NCBI GenBank assembly: GCA_951640165.1
Contig: OX621252.1
Location: forward strand, 17,939,934-18,003,933
Length of the DNA: 64,000 nt
Direction of reading: 5' to 3'
From: Pseudoips prasinana
Taxonomy: Eukaryota; Arthropoda; Insecta; Lepidoptera; Nolidae
The notes beneath the pieces were generated by a model. That model saw only the letters and a list, made by a program, of their open reading frames with translations. It was not told the origin of the DNA and ran no database searches. Within the stretch, counting starts at the first letter, position 1; each line of letters starts with the position of its first letter. This document shows positions 35,701 to 50,700 of this stretch, piece by piece. Position numbers and translations under genes: made by a program.

Positions 35701-38700
35701 TTTGTTCTTTTTCATGATTGATTGAATTTTATGAGAGAGTTTTCGACGGTTGGAAAGTCAATTTACAGTAAATGAGGTTTAGATTGAACCTTCTGAAAGA
35801 TTCTCTATTATTTCTTGAGGTATTCAGCAAGGAACACGGTACCGAACAGTATACTTGTTATATAAAACCACTGCGTACCTTTAGGTATTAGACTATTTGA
35901 TTTTAATGTACTTATTGTCAGGTTGGATAATATTTATAGAAATAAAAAACACTGAACAATTATTGAATATTTATAATAATTATTTATTTGGCATATTTAT
36001 AATAATTATTTACGCAGTGACGTTTTGTTGTATTGGCACTTGCATGGAGCATGCTAGTGGTTGGTCGTGTCAAAATAAATTGTCGATAGGGTATGTTTTT
36101 TTACTCGTTTATGGAAAAGTTTTGTAATTTCTAATCAATGTGATTTATTTTATGATTTGTAATGAAAACAGCTTTATTACTTGATCAACAGCCAATAAAT
36201 CAGCCATCGCGATTTTTACAAATTTTATTACGCCGATTTTTAGTGCCCTGCATATAGGGTGTCCGTAATAGTAATCACTCCTTGACTATTTTAGGAGCAA
36301 ATGATATTTCCGGCGATAGAACTCGTATGGAATTTCTTAGGAGTTGTAGGTGAAGTATTATTAAGTCCTAGACTGATGTCGTGAGTCATCGTTGTATGTT
36401 TATTTATTACTTATTTTGATTTATTAATTGATTTAAAAGAATATCAGGAACTTCTTGCAACTATCCAATACAATAGCGGCGAGAAATAATCAATCTGAGC
36501 CTTATTGCTTCTGCGCACCGCATTTCTTGTTAACGTTATATGTACCCAATACGCGGGTCATACATTTTTCGTCCCTAAGCTTTATCTTAATATTATAAAT
36601 GCGAAAGTTTGTGAGTATGGATGTTTCTTACTTTTTCAGGCAAAAACTACGGAACGGATTTTGTTGACACTTTGTAACTTTGCTTATATACCCGAATAAC
36701 ACATATGCTATACTTTATGTGGTTTACCGCGGGTGAAACCGCGTGATACAGGTACTGTAAAATACTATGTAAATTATACGTCATATTGCCCGGTAAAACA
36801 ATGAAAGTCTGTTAGGGTAACGGTAAACGTAATGTTATAAAAAATAAATCTAAATTTTTTTATTTGTTCTGCAATACTAGGTACAGTGACAGGACGATCG
36901 ACTAAAAATATATTTGTTTACACATTTTAACCATTTTTCCAGCCATGGTTATGAACTGACTTTCTCTTTGGTGGATATTATTTTACATTTAAATTTGGAA
37001 CACCAACGTGGAACTGTAGAACACGGCGAAGAATGTATCCCTAATTTATTTCGTAAATCACGATCGACTTACTCTGATGTGATATATGTCACTCATAGAT
37101 ATGAGACACGGATAAAATTTCAGATTTAAGATTATTTCATATTTATTTAATAATCTTAAATTTGAAATTTTATTTGTGTTGTTACTACATGCTACAAAAA
37201 CGTATTATTTTTTTGGTATTTGACAAATAATCCAACTAAGCCATCTATAATGTTTTTATTGAACTAATTCTGTATTTATTTTGAGCAAGAGTCCAAATAA
37301 ATACTTAATTCAGTTAATTTTTTTTTACAAAACAACGTGTATAATTTTCATATAAAAATTATACACGTTGTTTTGTAAAAAACTGTAACGTGATTAGATT
37401 GCATTGCACAGTCAATTAATTTATGTCACTGGTGAGATGTTCCAACGATCAATCTAGTTCATAACATTATGTTTTGCTCTTTACGCCACTAGATGGCGGT
37501 GTACCAATAATGAATTACGTACAAGTACTTACATTTTGTATTTTATTTGAATATTATTTTGAATATCGAAAGCAACTGAAATCTATACATCCTATTCAAG
37601 GTTCTAAATACCCAGTAGAATTGTATCCCGCCCAGTTCATCCCAACTTTAAGGATTATATAGCAATACTAATTGGAAATCGTACTGCGATCGCCAACCCG
37701 TCTGGCAAGCGTGGCGATTATGGTATATCCCTCCAAGATGATTTTTGTCGGAAGCTTTTGTCCAGCAGTGGACTTCTTACAGTTGTTACGACTATACTTT
37801 AGTACTCGGTGAGGCCAGTGAGTTTTTAAATACAATGCCAAGGAATGATTCAACTGGGATTTTAGTTTTGGGAAACCAATGTGATCCATGGGGTAACGTT
37901 CCCAGACATATATGTATGTATAGTATGAAATTACTTCTTATACTTTAATTTTCATGAATATATGTTATAAATTCTCCTCTCCCTTGCAGTTTCGACGTCC
38001 GTGGCCGCTCATTCAACACAGCCCTGCAATGGTCGTCACCTGGAGCATTTGGTCCCAGAGCATACTTCGCGACAGTTGCCAGACCAGCGGCGCTTACGTT
38101 GAGTTCTGTCCAGCTGGACGACGAGGGCGTCTACCGATGTCGTGTAGACTTCAAGAACTCACCCACCAGAAATTTTCAAATTAAACTCAGTGTAATAGGT
38201 AAGTAACATCACAATTATAACTTAAAACTATTACAAAAATAGGTTATTTTTAGTGTTAATGTACAGACAGACACCAACACATCAAGCTACCCCAATCTCA
38301 AATTTCCCCAATTGAAAGTGAACCTTATGCTCTTGTGATAAAGTTGAAAATCTATAAAAGAAATTTGACAGATTGGGGTAGCTGAATGTGCTGTCGTCTG
38401 TACATTTTAAATGTCACACAAAACGTTTATAAGTCGTTACCAGAGAATAATATAAACTGAAAATATAAAGTGCCTTATTCTTCAAAATGACGTTGAGGAT
38501 TAGAAGTTACGCAAAATTGATTTTGCACAACTTCAATACAACTTTTTTTTAATTTTACTGCAAGTATAGCGCAACGCATTCGCCTCGCCGATTCGTGTCT
38601 CGGGGTCGATTCCCGTGCCGGACAACTATTTGTGTGACCCATAAATATTTCTTCTAAGTCTCTATTTAATTTGTGTCCGTCTAATATTTGTTTGTAAAGT

Positions 38701-41700
38701 ATCCGGTGAACAGTGATTAGATTACCTAGTGCGAAATAAAATATCTTTATCTTTATCTTAGTGCGGGCGTTGTCTTTAAAAAATAAAAAATAATATCGAG
38801 TCTTATAATATCTACAATCAATTACACATTCATCACGTTAAGAAAACATTGACTTATTACGAGACGATGGATATCTTAATCAGACTTGACTAGAACTAAA
38901 AAGGAAAATTAGGTAGTTCATTTTATATTTGATTAAGTTACTCCTCTCCTCTATCCACTCCTCCACTCATACAAACTTACTGCCAGGCATACACATATTA
39001 TACATTGGCACAATTAAGTTTACTGTGCTACAGCCTTTGAAAGTGTTTACTAGATAAGGATCTGTATTATGCTGTGTTTCATGAAGTCAAATACTCTGTA
39101 AGTGTTAATATTATTATCGAAATAAAGAATTTTATAAACAAAAAAACAAACTGTCAGCCATACATTCATTGGCACAATTAACTTTACATCCTTACATAAT
39201 ATGGTAAACAGAGATGAGATGAGCTGTCTTTAAAATGTCATACTATTATAACATTAGTACAAAGAAATCTCTAAAAACTGAGTACTAAAATTCATATGAA
39301 AATTTCATAAGGCGTCGACTGGGAATCAATTTAGTCATTACGGATGAGTCGCTGGGACGCGCGGTCGCCAGCGATGTCATCGCACAGAGACATTTTAATT
39401 ATAAACTGTCGACTTGGGATCGGCAAGGTTCCCGCGCTGCTCAGCTGCCGCGCTGATAAAAACGATGCCCGCCAACGATGACACAGATAAAATCTGCAGG
39501 AGACAGGTCAAATTTAAAAGGAAATTAGATTTGAATAGATCAAATTGTCTGAGCCTTATCAGTTCGCCGTACTGATCCCTTTATTTGCTTATTAAAAGCT
39601 TTTTGAATGTTAAACGGCTCACTTAATCGTGAAATGAGAATTTATATCTCCATCTCTCCCCGAAATGTAGCAATTAATAATTATACAGTGCAGTACCATG
39701 TTTTCATAACGTTATTTACCACTTCACAATCCACAACGACGTGAATTATTGGTATTTCATATAGTATTCGCGTTAATATATAGGTAAAGCAAATGGATAT
39801 TATTAACGAAATGATTTTTCGCTCGAAACCTATTATGGCTAATAGGATTACTCAGTAGCAATATAATAGTACTTATTCTTAAGAAATATTACTCTACAAA
39901 GAGCATAAAAATACAAACACCGAATATAAAATTACGAGTAAACTACCGTTGAGCTTTTCACAGAAATTACCCTATTCAAGGCGACGAAAGACGGAGGCAA
40001 AGGAGATGAGGGAAGTAAATTTCTTTTGCGCAGAACAAAGCATTTAAAAGTAAGCCTACATCGCATATATGTATGCAACTCCATTGAAATCCATTAGTCT
40101 GCTCGCGCCAAGAGGTAATTTGCAAGGGGCCTTTTGTTAGGCAAAGGGACTGCTCAGTGTTCACACAAAGAACTCACTCACTTACATAATCAGGCATATT
40201 CATAACATCATAAAATATCCAATTACCATTGAGAACGGCGGGTGTTCATTAATAGCGTCAAATAATAATCAAATCCAACGTTGTATAATATTGAGAACGC
40301 TCGCTCCAACATTCACATATTGATTATTATTATTATAGAGATGGTGAGATATTGTTTAATACATGTGAACGTTACTGACGCACGTGTAGCGCAGTAGTTA
40401 ATACAGTCACCTTGTCACTTCGTGTCCCGGGTTTGATTCCCGCGCAGGACAACTATTTGTTGACCCGTTAATGGTTGTTCTGAGTGAGGATGTGCAGATG
40501 CCAGCACATCCAGCTATCCAAATCTGAAATTTATTTTTAAGATTTTCAACTTTATCACCAAAGCATAAGGTTCACGTTCAATAGGGGAAATTAGACAGAT
40601 TGGGGTAGTTTGATGTGCTGGCGTCTGTACTTTGTGTCCGTCAATTATATGTTTGTAAAGTACTCCTCGGCATAGGGATTAATTCCCTTCTGCGGGCGCT
40701 GTCTTTGTTGAAGAAAAAAGCGATGGTTTATATTTTGTTTTAGTGCCTCCGCATCAGATGCTGTTATATGATAAATCTGGAGCTGATGTGTCGGGTGTGG
40801 TGGGGCCTGTAGAAGAAGGGTCAGCGTTGGTGCTGGTTTGTGAAGTGCGAGGAGGTAAGTTCACCTCATTTACATTATAATCTTATTTATTTTTAACTAT
40901 TAGCGGGGGCTCTAACCGTCTAGCAAGAGTACAATGTGCAAAACTCGTGCTACAGGACAATCTCTTTGTGGTTTGTATCTCGGATGTGGGTGGTTATCTA
41001 CATAAATAATAAATAAATATACAGGACTTATCACACAGCGCAATTTAGCCCAAACTAAGCAAAGCTTGTATTAGGGATGGTAGACAAAGAATAGAAATGC
41101 TTATTCACTTATTTTTTAAATAATATATATAAATAATTTATTAAATAAATAAATAAATATACAAAAAATACACAGAAAACACGCAGACCAATACAAAGAA
41201 ACATGTTCATGACCACAAATATTTGTCTTAAGCCAGGATCGAATGCACCGAACAATTGTTTTATTTAAAGCCCCGTTAAATATTTATTATAAATTTGTTG
41301 TTATAGCGGCAACAGGAATACATCATCTGTGAAAATTAAAACCTACCTAACTGTCACTTCATGAGATACAGCCTGGTGACAGACGGACAGACGGCTAGAC
41401 GAATAGATAGCAAAGTCTTAGGGATATGCCATAATCGCCACGCTGGACAGACGTGTTTGCGATCGCATTATGATGGCCATAGGAAACAGAGAGACCCTTC
41501 TGCCCGTTTTTGGGAGATAATCCCTCACTACGACCCCTACGACCCCACGGGATGAGATGGGGTGATGATACTCTTAGCCATCCACCACACAAGCTGTATG
41601 TGAAGTTGAATATAAACAAAATAGACTGACACCGCGTAAGATACTAACAGAAAAAATAAATAAGGCAAAACTACAGTACAGTTGACTTGATAACCTTTAG

Positions 41701-44700
41701 CGTATGGGTAGTGGTTACATGGTGTCGAAGTTTTCAAGCCACCCAGTAGGCCTCTGTTATCTAACGACAACAACCGGGACCGACCGCTTAGCGTGCCCTC
41801 CAAAGCACGGAGACGCTCGTAATTAAATTACTTTGACGGCCACTTATCTATAGACTGACCGCATAGAAATGTGCTTCACCTCACCGATGAATTACTGACC
41901 GGAGAGCGCAACTGACTGAGAGCGACCTAATAACCTAGATACCTCTTTTTGAGGTCGAAAATAACTACTGTGAAGATATTTCTTTTGTATTGACTTTCGA
42001 CAGTTCCTATAGCTTATTTGTTTCGCCCACTCGTCTTACATTTCAATCCTTTTAGTTTTTATCGGCCATATCAAAACATTCGTTTGATGTCCAGTAAGAA
42101 TGTGGTACTTACACCTACAAAAAGTGGAAAGGTTTGGTATCCTACCATTCTCGGTTCACCACACAAAAGTTTAATTTCGTAGTTTTACCTTTAGATACTG
42201 TATGTAGTGGGAATTTGATGTTTTACAATTCGACCTTTACGTAGGTAGTATTAAGGATTCTTTACGAAATATACATTTCCAGCTAAATGTCGGTTAGATG
42301 TACTAGTTTTTAGATAAAAATACCACTATTTGAATGAACTTATAAGTTTGGATGTTCCAATACTATATTATGGAAAAATGTATGCTTCAAAATTGTAAAA
42401 TCTTGATATCAAAAGAAGAACGATTTTAGTCGTTTAGCCCCCTTAAAAGAGAGATTTGATTGACTATCGTGAGTCCTGGATTAGTATTCTAATGTGTATG
42501 TACCTAAAAGATATTTAGGATTTTTCTGACAAACTCTTGCTTTCCAGGCTCTTGCCTGGAGATGGAAAATGGCGATGTGCTCTTATGTGGATGGAGGTGT
42601 ACCATGCGTCGAAAATCACATAAAGCTGATGCTGAGCTATTGTCCTCCATCTGAGCTGGCCTCTTTTGTTGCGGAACAGTTGTCCAAGTTCATCGGGCAA
42701 TAATAGAGAGAGTAGAGAGTGCTGTTTGCGTACTGGGGCACTATAATTAATTGTTGCCTGGTTTGCGTTGATGTCAGCCACCATGGCCAAAGTTAAGAGC
42801 AATATAAATATTGTTTTTTAATTTGTTGTTTTTTATTTAGGATTTTTTCTTATTTATTTTCAAAACAAACAGTACAGGGATCCAATTTCGTCAATTTGAA
42901 CGTTCGTTATTCGAAATACGGAAACAAATTAAATCGGCCCAAAGCTTCATTTAAATTGTCACAAAAATATTGAACAGTGCCGCTCAATTTTTTTTCTATT
43001 GCTTGATTTCTTTTATGAAAACATTGGAAGAGATATTCCATACGAATGGGTTCATTGAAAAGTCCGCAGTATGGCTGGCGACGAGCCAGTGCCGCGGATT
43101 ATCGTCGCCCCTGTGCTCAACGATTGTGATGATGCAGCCGGCCGGACTCTCGGAATTTAGGTTTGACCCTGTTATCGCATCCATACTTAATTATGAGTCT
43201 GAAAAATGCGGAAATCTGGCAGTTAATAATGCCCCAAACGTTTTGTTAGAATGTTGCACCTTTGCTGTTATGATTAAATTAATCTATACACTACTATGCT
43301 TCTAGCACAGATGGTTTTTTTTAGAAAAATCCTTGTTGTCTCTAAGTATATGGAGATAACATTTGAATTTAAGCAAAAATTGCAATTAGTAATACTAACT
43401 TGTTAGATATATTAATCACTGGGCATAGATGTGTAAATAAAATTACTGGAATGACGGTTGGTTGGCAATTGCTTGCTTTTCACGCCGGAGGTCGTGCGTT
43501 CGATTTCCATCCAGGACAGATATTTGTGTGCATGAACATGTCTGTTTGTCCTGTGTCTGGGTGTTATTATCTATGAAAGTATAAATTTAAGAAAAAAAAG
43601 TAGTATCTATACGTATAATTAAATATGTAATATATCTAGGGACAATATCTAGGGACAATGTCACACAGATCATCCTAGCCCCAAACTAAGCAAATCTTGT
43701 ACTATGGGTACCAGGTGACGATATACATACTTATATAGATAGATAAATATTTAAATACATAAAAAACATCCATGACTCAGAAACAAATATTCGTGCTCAT
43801 CACACAAATATTTGCACTTACCGGGATTTGAACCCAGGACCACCAGCTTCGTAGGCAGGAGCACTACCAACTAGGCTACGGTGACCGTCAGATCAGTTAT
43901 CTGGTTTACATAGTACAAGCTCTGCTTAGTTTGAGATGAGATGGCCGTGTGTGAATACCTTGTGGTATTTTCCTGATATTTATTATTTACTAGCTGTGCC
44001 CGCGACTTCATCCGCGTGTTAATTAGTTTATTTTTTATTGTTTTTTAGTAAAATAAATGTATTTTTCTAAAATAAACGTAGCCTAAGTTACTCGTTATTA
44101 CATCAGTTACCTGCCAATTAAAGTCCCGTCAAAATCGGTCCAGCCGTTTCAGAGATTAGCCGGAACAAACAGACAGACAAAAATTGTAAAAAATGTTATT
44201 TTGGTGTATGTACCGTATATATATTCATATTTGTGTAGTAAAAACCGGTTATTTCAATATTACAAACAGACACTCCAATTTTATTTATTTGTATAGATGT
44301 ATAGATATATACTTATTTTATACTTTAGTTTCTAATAATAGCTGAAGGTATTTTATTAAGAAAATAAACTTTTTTTGAAATGTCAAAGGTACCTAATGCC
44401 TCTTTCCATTGAACTCGGAGTTGTGCTATACTTTGAAATTTGAATCCCTATTTTAGACAATATGAAAGAGTAGATTATTAATAGTAGTTTATCTTTTTTT
44501 TTGCATTAAAATTACAGCATTTTTTCAAAGCAAACCTGTTACCTATATATATGGCGGGGACACAAACATTGAATAATTTACAAAAAAAGGACCAACTAAA
44601 TATGTTTCTTAGAAATGGGCGTGAATCAAACCCGAAATGACTTTTAATACTGCGTTGCTAATGGATTCAAATTAATAACATTTCGAGTTGCTAAAATATA

Positions 44701-47700
44701 TCACAGATCTCTTTCTGTGCTTTTCCATTTTGCACGGGTCCCTAAAAGCATACAAAAAGTTAAAAACTGGATTCCTTATAGCTAGTTATAGATATATAAC
44801 TTGAATAATAAGTTATAGGTAAATAAGGAATCCAGTTTGCTTACTTTGCTCCCCTTTTACCACACAGCTTTTAAAGGTAATCCTTACACGACAGTTCCTC
44901 AGAAGGGATAAACCAGTAATATTGCTAAAACAAAACTTTAGCAATCTCCGCTAAGTTTCTACTGTAAATTGTTTTTGTTGAGTAAAATAAACAAGAAAAC
45001 CCATTACACCTCAATTTTAGATAAACATGGGTAAACATTAAAGTTACATAATGTGAGCGTAGAAATTAATCGACTTCGGTGGCCGTCTATACAGTTTCGA
45101 TAGTTTTTGTTGAAATTGATGTAGGCAAATACAATTTTTTTTTATACAAATTCAACGTAAGATTAATATAAACAATTGTAATCATATAAATTATGTGGAA
45201 CTTTTGCCACATTCCGCCACAGACTCACCCGCCAAAAGTGGAAATTTCATACTTCTCACCTAGATGAATGTTCATCTACCACCGTCCGTTTCACAAGACA
45301 CTTTTTGCCACGCACTACCTCTCTGTGGAATCAATTAACTGCGCAGGTATTTCCGATCCGGTAAGAGATGGCAATCTTCTTAAAGCGAGTCTATTCCTTT
45401 ATTAATAGCCGGCAACGCACTTGCGGCTCCTCTGTTGTTGCGAGTGTCTATAGGCTGCGGTGATCACTTACCATCAGGGGACCCACTTGCGCGATTGCAT
45501 CCTATCATGTAGATATAAAAATAGTTAAGTTGGCCAAGTATAACACCTTATAGAATATAGGGCAAGCAAAGTTATATTCCATCTCTTCCTGCTTCTCCAT
45601 AAGGCGTTAGTACTTGGCCAACTTAACTTTATTTTTTTATATATCTCACAACAAAGCATACTGGGTTATGTTGACAAACACGCGTTTATTCTCACAGTGC
45701 CTGGAAATTACCTGCAAGAAAAAGAGACGAAAGAGAACATCGTTCTTTTTTGTATCTTCCTGTATTTTCTTGGCTTGTTATCACTTCAATTGAAAATGAC
45801 GGGCCTGTTGTCGTGGTTAGCAAATGCTTGCGGCCTTTTCACGCCGGCGGTCATGGGTTCGATTCCTACCAAGGACAGATATTTGTCCTGAGGCTGGATG
45901 TAATTATCTATATAAGTGTGTATTTACAAAAGAAAAGTATGTAGTATATCAGTTATCTTGTATCCATAGTACAAGCTTTGCTTAGTTTGGGATCAGACGG
46001 CCGTGTGTAAAGTCAGGCCAGGATATTATTATTATTATTATCTGAACAACAATATAATAAAAACCGGAAGGGGAAGACCTCGTAAAACATTTTCTGACCC
46101 AATCGGAGGCGTTTTCAAGAAAGGCCAGGTCAGAAGTACCCTAAACCAGCGAGCATGTATGAAGAATATAATGACGGTAAACGAGGCAAAAAAGGTGTGC
46201 AAATATCGTGACAAATGGAAACCTGTTGTCTCTGCCTACTCCTCTGGGAAACAGGCGTGAGTCTATTGTATGTATAATTTAAAGATGGCCAACTTAACTA
46301 AGACATATTAAGAGAAATTAAACGATATGTCTTCCCTACTTAATTTTGATGTTGTTTCAGGTCGACCGGAGCCAACAGTGTCATGGTGGATAGATGGCAC
46401 ACCAGCATCACAGTACATAGGTGTTAAAACTGATACACACGTAATAGTAAACCGATTAGAACTGCAGCACTTAAGAAGAGAAGATCTGAACACCACCTTT
46501 AAATGCCGCGCTTCAAATACCAATCTTGTCGTTCCCCAGGAGAAAGTCGTCAGGCTAGAATTGAATTGTAAGTAGAAAAGATTCACACAAATCAAAACTA
46601 AATAAGTGCATAGAGAACTAGGACACTATTGTACTGGTTATAACTGCAGCATTTAACAATTATAGATTTATACATCAAATTATAGCACTAAGCCAGACGG
46701 CCCACAAAAAAAATCACTCAGCTTAGAACAGAGATATTAATTTTCTAGAAATTATATCTACTTATAAAAAAAAAATATGACAAGAAGTTAAACTGTTAAT
46801 AAAAAATATTTATGTAACATAGCAAAGTACTAAGTATTTAAAACGATGAGTTTGACCTGTAATAAACTTTCAGTGTCGCCATTTGACGTCAGAGACCTTG
46901 AGACAAAACTAAATTAAGCCGCATAATCTCTTTTTTTTTTAAATGAGTCACGTTGAACGGGGCATTTAAAAATAAAATAATATCTATGGAACTGTAACTG
47001 CTAGAGGAATACGTATATGGCATAGAACTTTTTTTGTGAAATCATGACGGATTCAGGAGAAACATTGGAATCACTCACTTCTAAAATAAAAATGGAGCAA
47101 CCTGTTGGTGTCAGCTTTTTCATGTATCCTACAAACACTATCGAAGTTAGCAATATTATTGTAAATCTCAAAACTAATAGTGCCCCTGGTATTGACGGTC
47201 TTACACCAAAACTCATTAAGGCAATTAGGAATGAAATAATCACACCACTGACACATATCCTGAATCTAAGTTTAAGCACTGGTATATTCCCTGATAAATG
47301 GAAAGAAGCTCAGATAACCCCGATTTATAAAACTGGCCCAAAGCAAAACCCTGCAAATTATAGACCCATATCATTATTAGGAACTTTCTCTAAAGTCTTG
47401 GAAAAAATTGTAAATTATAAGCTTATCTCCTATCTAGAAAAAATAATTTGTTATCAGACATGCAGTTCGGCTTTAGACATGGGAGATCAACGGAAGACGC
47501 AGTTACTTCCTTATGTCAACGTGTGACCTCTTATCTAGATAACAAAGAAAAATGCATAGGAGTTTTTCCGGACCTTGCTAGAGCTTTTGACACTGTAGCA
47601 ATACCCCTATTACTAAAAAAATTAGAGTTGATAGGCATAAGAGACCTGCCACTGAAATGGTTTGAGACATACCTCACAGACAGACGACAAAGCGTTAAAG

Positions 47701-50700
47701 TGGACAGTTACACCAGTAGTCAAAAGTATGTAGAATTTGGAGTTCCACAAGGCAGTGTTCTTGGTCCAATGTTACATGAACGACATCCATGATCTAAAAA
47801 ATCAGGATTCACACACGATTTGCTACGCTGATGATACAGTAATTATTTTCCATAGTAAATCCTGGGAGACTGTATTTGAAGCAGCTCAGAATGGTATTTC
47901 CAACATAAAAAAACTGGCTTGACTTAAATCTTCTTTCTCTAAATGTAAAAATCTATAGTTTCGGCACTGAATTCTTGTAATAAGCTTTTCATTCACTCCA
48001 CTAACTGCAATAAAGATTCCTGCAATTGTGAAGTCATAAAAAAGGTGGATTTTATAAAATATTTAGGAGTATTAATTGATCATCGCCTATCATTCAAACC
48101 ATATGCTAACGTAGTTGCCAAACGTGTTAGGAAGTTAATTCACGTTCTAAGACCATTACGTAACTGTGCCAACTATAAAATAGTTAAACTCGTATATACT
48201 GCATTGTGCGAATCGATCATTTGTTACTGTATATCTGTATGGGGTGGTATCGGTATCACTACTATGATTCAAGTTGAACGGGCTCAGCGGTCGGTTCTGA
48301 AGGTTATGCATAGAAAGTATTTTAGATATCCTACAACTCAACTTTATACTGAAGCTTCACATCTAAATGTTAGACAGCTATACATACTGCAAATTGTCCT
48401 AAAAAAACACAAAGCTGTGCTCCAGTCAGCAGAATACTCGCAGTTAGTTCAACGCCGCATTTACAAATGTCCACAAGTCGGAGTTAAAACAAGATTTGCA
48501 CAACATATGCAAGAATTTATGCTTAGCTTCATATATAATAAAGTAGCAAAAATTTGTAGATTATATCAAGTAAAGAAGCTAGTTAGAAATTGGTTGATTA
48601 CCTTATCTTATTCCGAAACGGAAACATTAATTAAAGTGGTATCATAGCTTTTATTCGTAATTATAATTTTACCAATTTACCACAAACACACACACACACA
48701 CATACACACACACACACAGACGCGCACGCACACCTCACACTTATGTTTTTACATTTCTATTATTTTAACAGTGTTATCTTTTAATATTATTAATTTCGTT
48801 TATTAATTGTTTACTTTGATCTTATGTATGTTAACCTAAGTAATGAAACTATATGATAAAAAATATAAATTTTAATATAGGTACTACCAACCAACTTGGT
48901 TTGCTTTTGTTATTTTAGAATTGGTCTCCACGAGACAGGCTCGACCTAGTGATAGATTTCTTTTCTAAAATACGCCACGAAGCTGCTATTAAAGCTTATG
49001 AAATTAGTAATACAGTTTTTCAATTATTTCTAGTTAAAGATAAAGATTTATTTACCAAAATTATTTACATATTCCTTAACTATTTTACATATATCAGTGA
49101 AATTACAATTTTGTAACAAAAAGGAAATATCTTTCATTAACTTATGACCTCCATAAGTTAATGAAAGATATTTCCTTATCCTTAAGTAAATCTTTATCTT
49201 TAACTAGAAATAATTGAAAAACTGTATTACTAATTTCATAAGCTTTAATAGCAGCTTTGTGGCGTATTTTAGAAAAGAAATCTTACAAAATAGATTCTGA
49301 ATGTGCAGTTTTTTCTAGTCATGTAGTAAGGCCATAGGATTTTATGGGACTTATTCCTCCTACACTGTAATATCTGTGAGCCTGCATCGACAGTACCAAA
49401 TAATGAAAAAGAACTATACTGTGATACTTTAGCAGGTTCTGGGTCACCTAATGACAAGGTTCCGCAACAAATTTAATAAGAAAATAATAGAAAGAATTGG
49501 AAAACTTATTCCAGTGCAAAGCCGGAGACATTGAGTTGCTAAAGTGATTATCCTCGGGGAAAGATTTACGGTTATAAGCCTGTTATAAACCATCACGGAT
49601 ATTATTTTAATAATACTCTTCTAGGAATTCAGTTTTGTTATCCTTTATACCCACATTATATTAATTAGTACATATTTTGTGGTTATAGCACGTAAATAAG
49701 TAATATGAGGCTCCTGTGCTTCGGAATTTGGATCATTAAAAATATGAATATTAGTAGATTAGTCTTATTAAGTGTATAGCGATACTTATCATCATTATTA
49801 TAACAGCTTTAAAAAGTCCACTACTGGACGCAAGCCTCACCCAAGAAGCATCTTGGTGGGGATATGCCATAATCGCGACGCTTGGCAGACGTGTTGGCGA
49901 TCGCAATAAGATGCTACGGTAGTGTGAATAGTAATACAGAAGGAAGTTGCTGCCCGTCCTCTGGTAGATATTTCCTCGGATTGCCTTCTACGCACCCCAC
50001 GGAATGAGATGGGGTGACGGTATTCTGATATTTGCCGCCGCCACCACACTCACAATATTACAAGCGATTATATGAGTATCATTAACATGTATTACATATA
50101 TATGTATGTGTTCATATGTAACATATATACGTAAACTCTCATTAAAATAGAATAGAATACATTTATTCAACAATAGAGAATTAAAGAAAAGAATTCAGTA
50201 GATATAGATTACAAACAACAAAAACAATAAAAAGAGATACAGTATGTACAGTTAGTATAGAAATATATAAAGATACTTAATCATTAAGGTTAAGTATTTA
50301 AAACTAATAAACCCATTTTATATTAACCAAGAATTTCCTTGCATGTCCTACTGAAGGGTCGCCGTCACAGCATTAGCTGGGTAGGAAACACCCAGCACTG
50401 ATTTTCAGCCGACAACCTTGCTAGTAAACCACGGGCGGCTGCATACTGTTACAACCAGAACTGATCTTTTTGTATTGATATTGATTTTCAATGCTAACTT
50501 AAGTTATCCAGTATTGGTGTGGAGTTGAAATAGGATACATCAATATAATACGATAAATTGAATAAACTGATATAGTAGAGAGAAAAAAATGTAATTTTTA
50601 TATTCAGCATCGTTGTTCATACACGAAGCAATTTAAAATCATCAATTTACCATTTTTTGTACAATTATTATCCTACAATTTTCCTACAGTGTGTAGATAT

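Larger units (their letters stand above)
14742..37989 (+). other. Intron 1 of the Sidestep-family gene (~23.2 kb)
   Basis: A phase-2 intron splitting Ig1. It holds most of the mobile DNA listed between these positions, including a 4.3 kb LINE, a 2.8 kb long-TIR element, SINEs, RTE tails and Helitron pieces. No further host exon was recognised. Stretches 15361-16320, 16700-17360, 18650-20680, 23460-24330, 24660-26050, 32160-33060 and 34940-36560 show no recognisable gene; they are AT-rich with short ORFs lacking splice logic or familiar motifs. Confidence 0.8.

Noticed and set aside
35897..36127. Hydrophobic ORF resembling a membrane-protein fragment
   Set aside because: Composition follows from AT-rich DNA; no family motif, no flanking splice-supported exons.
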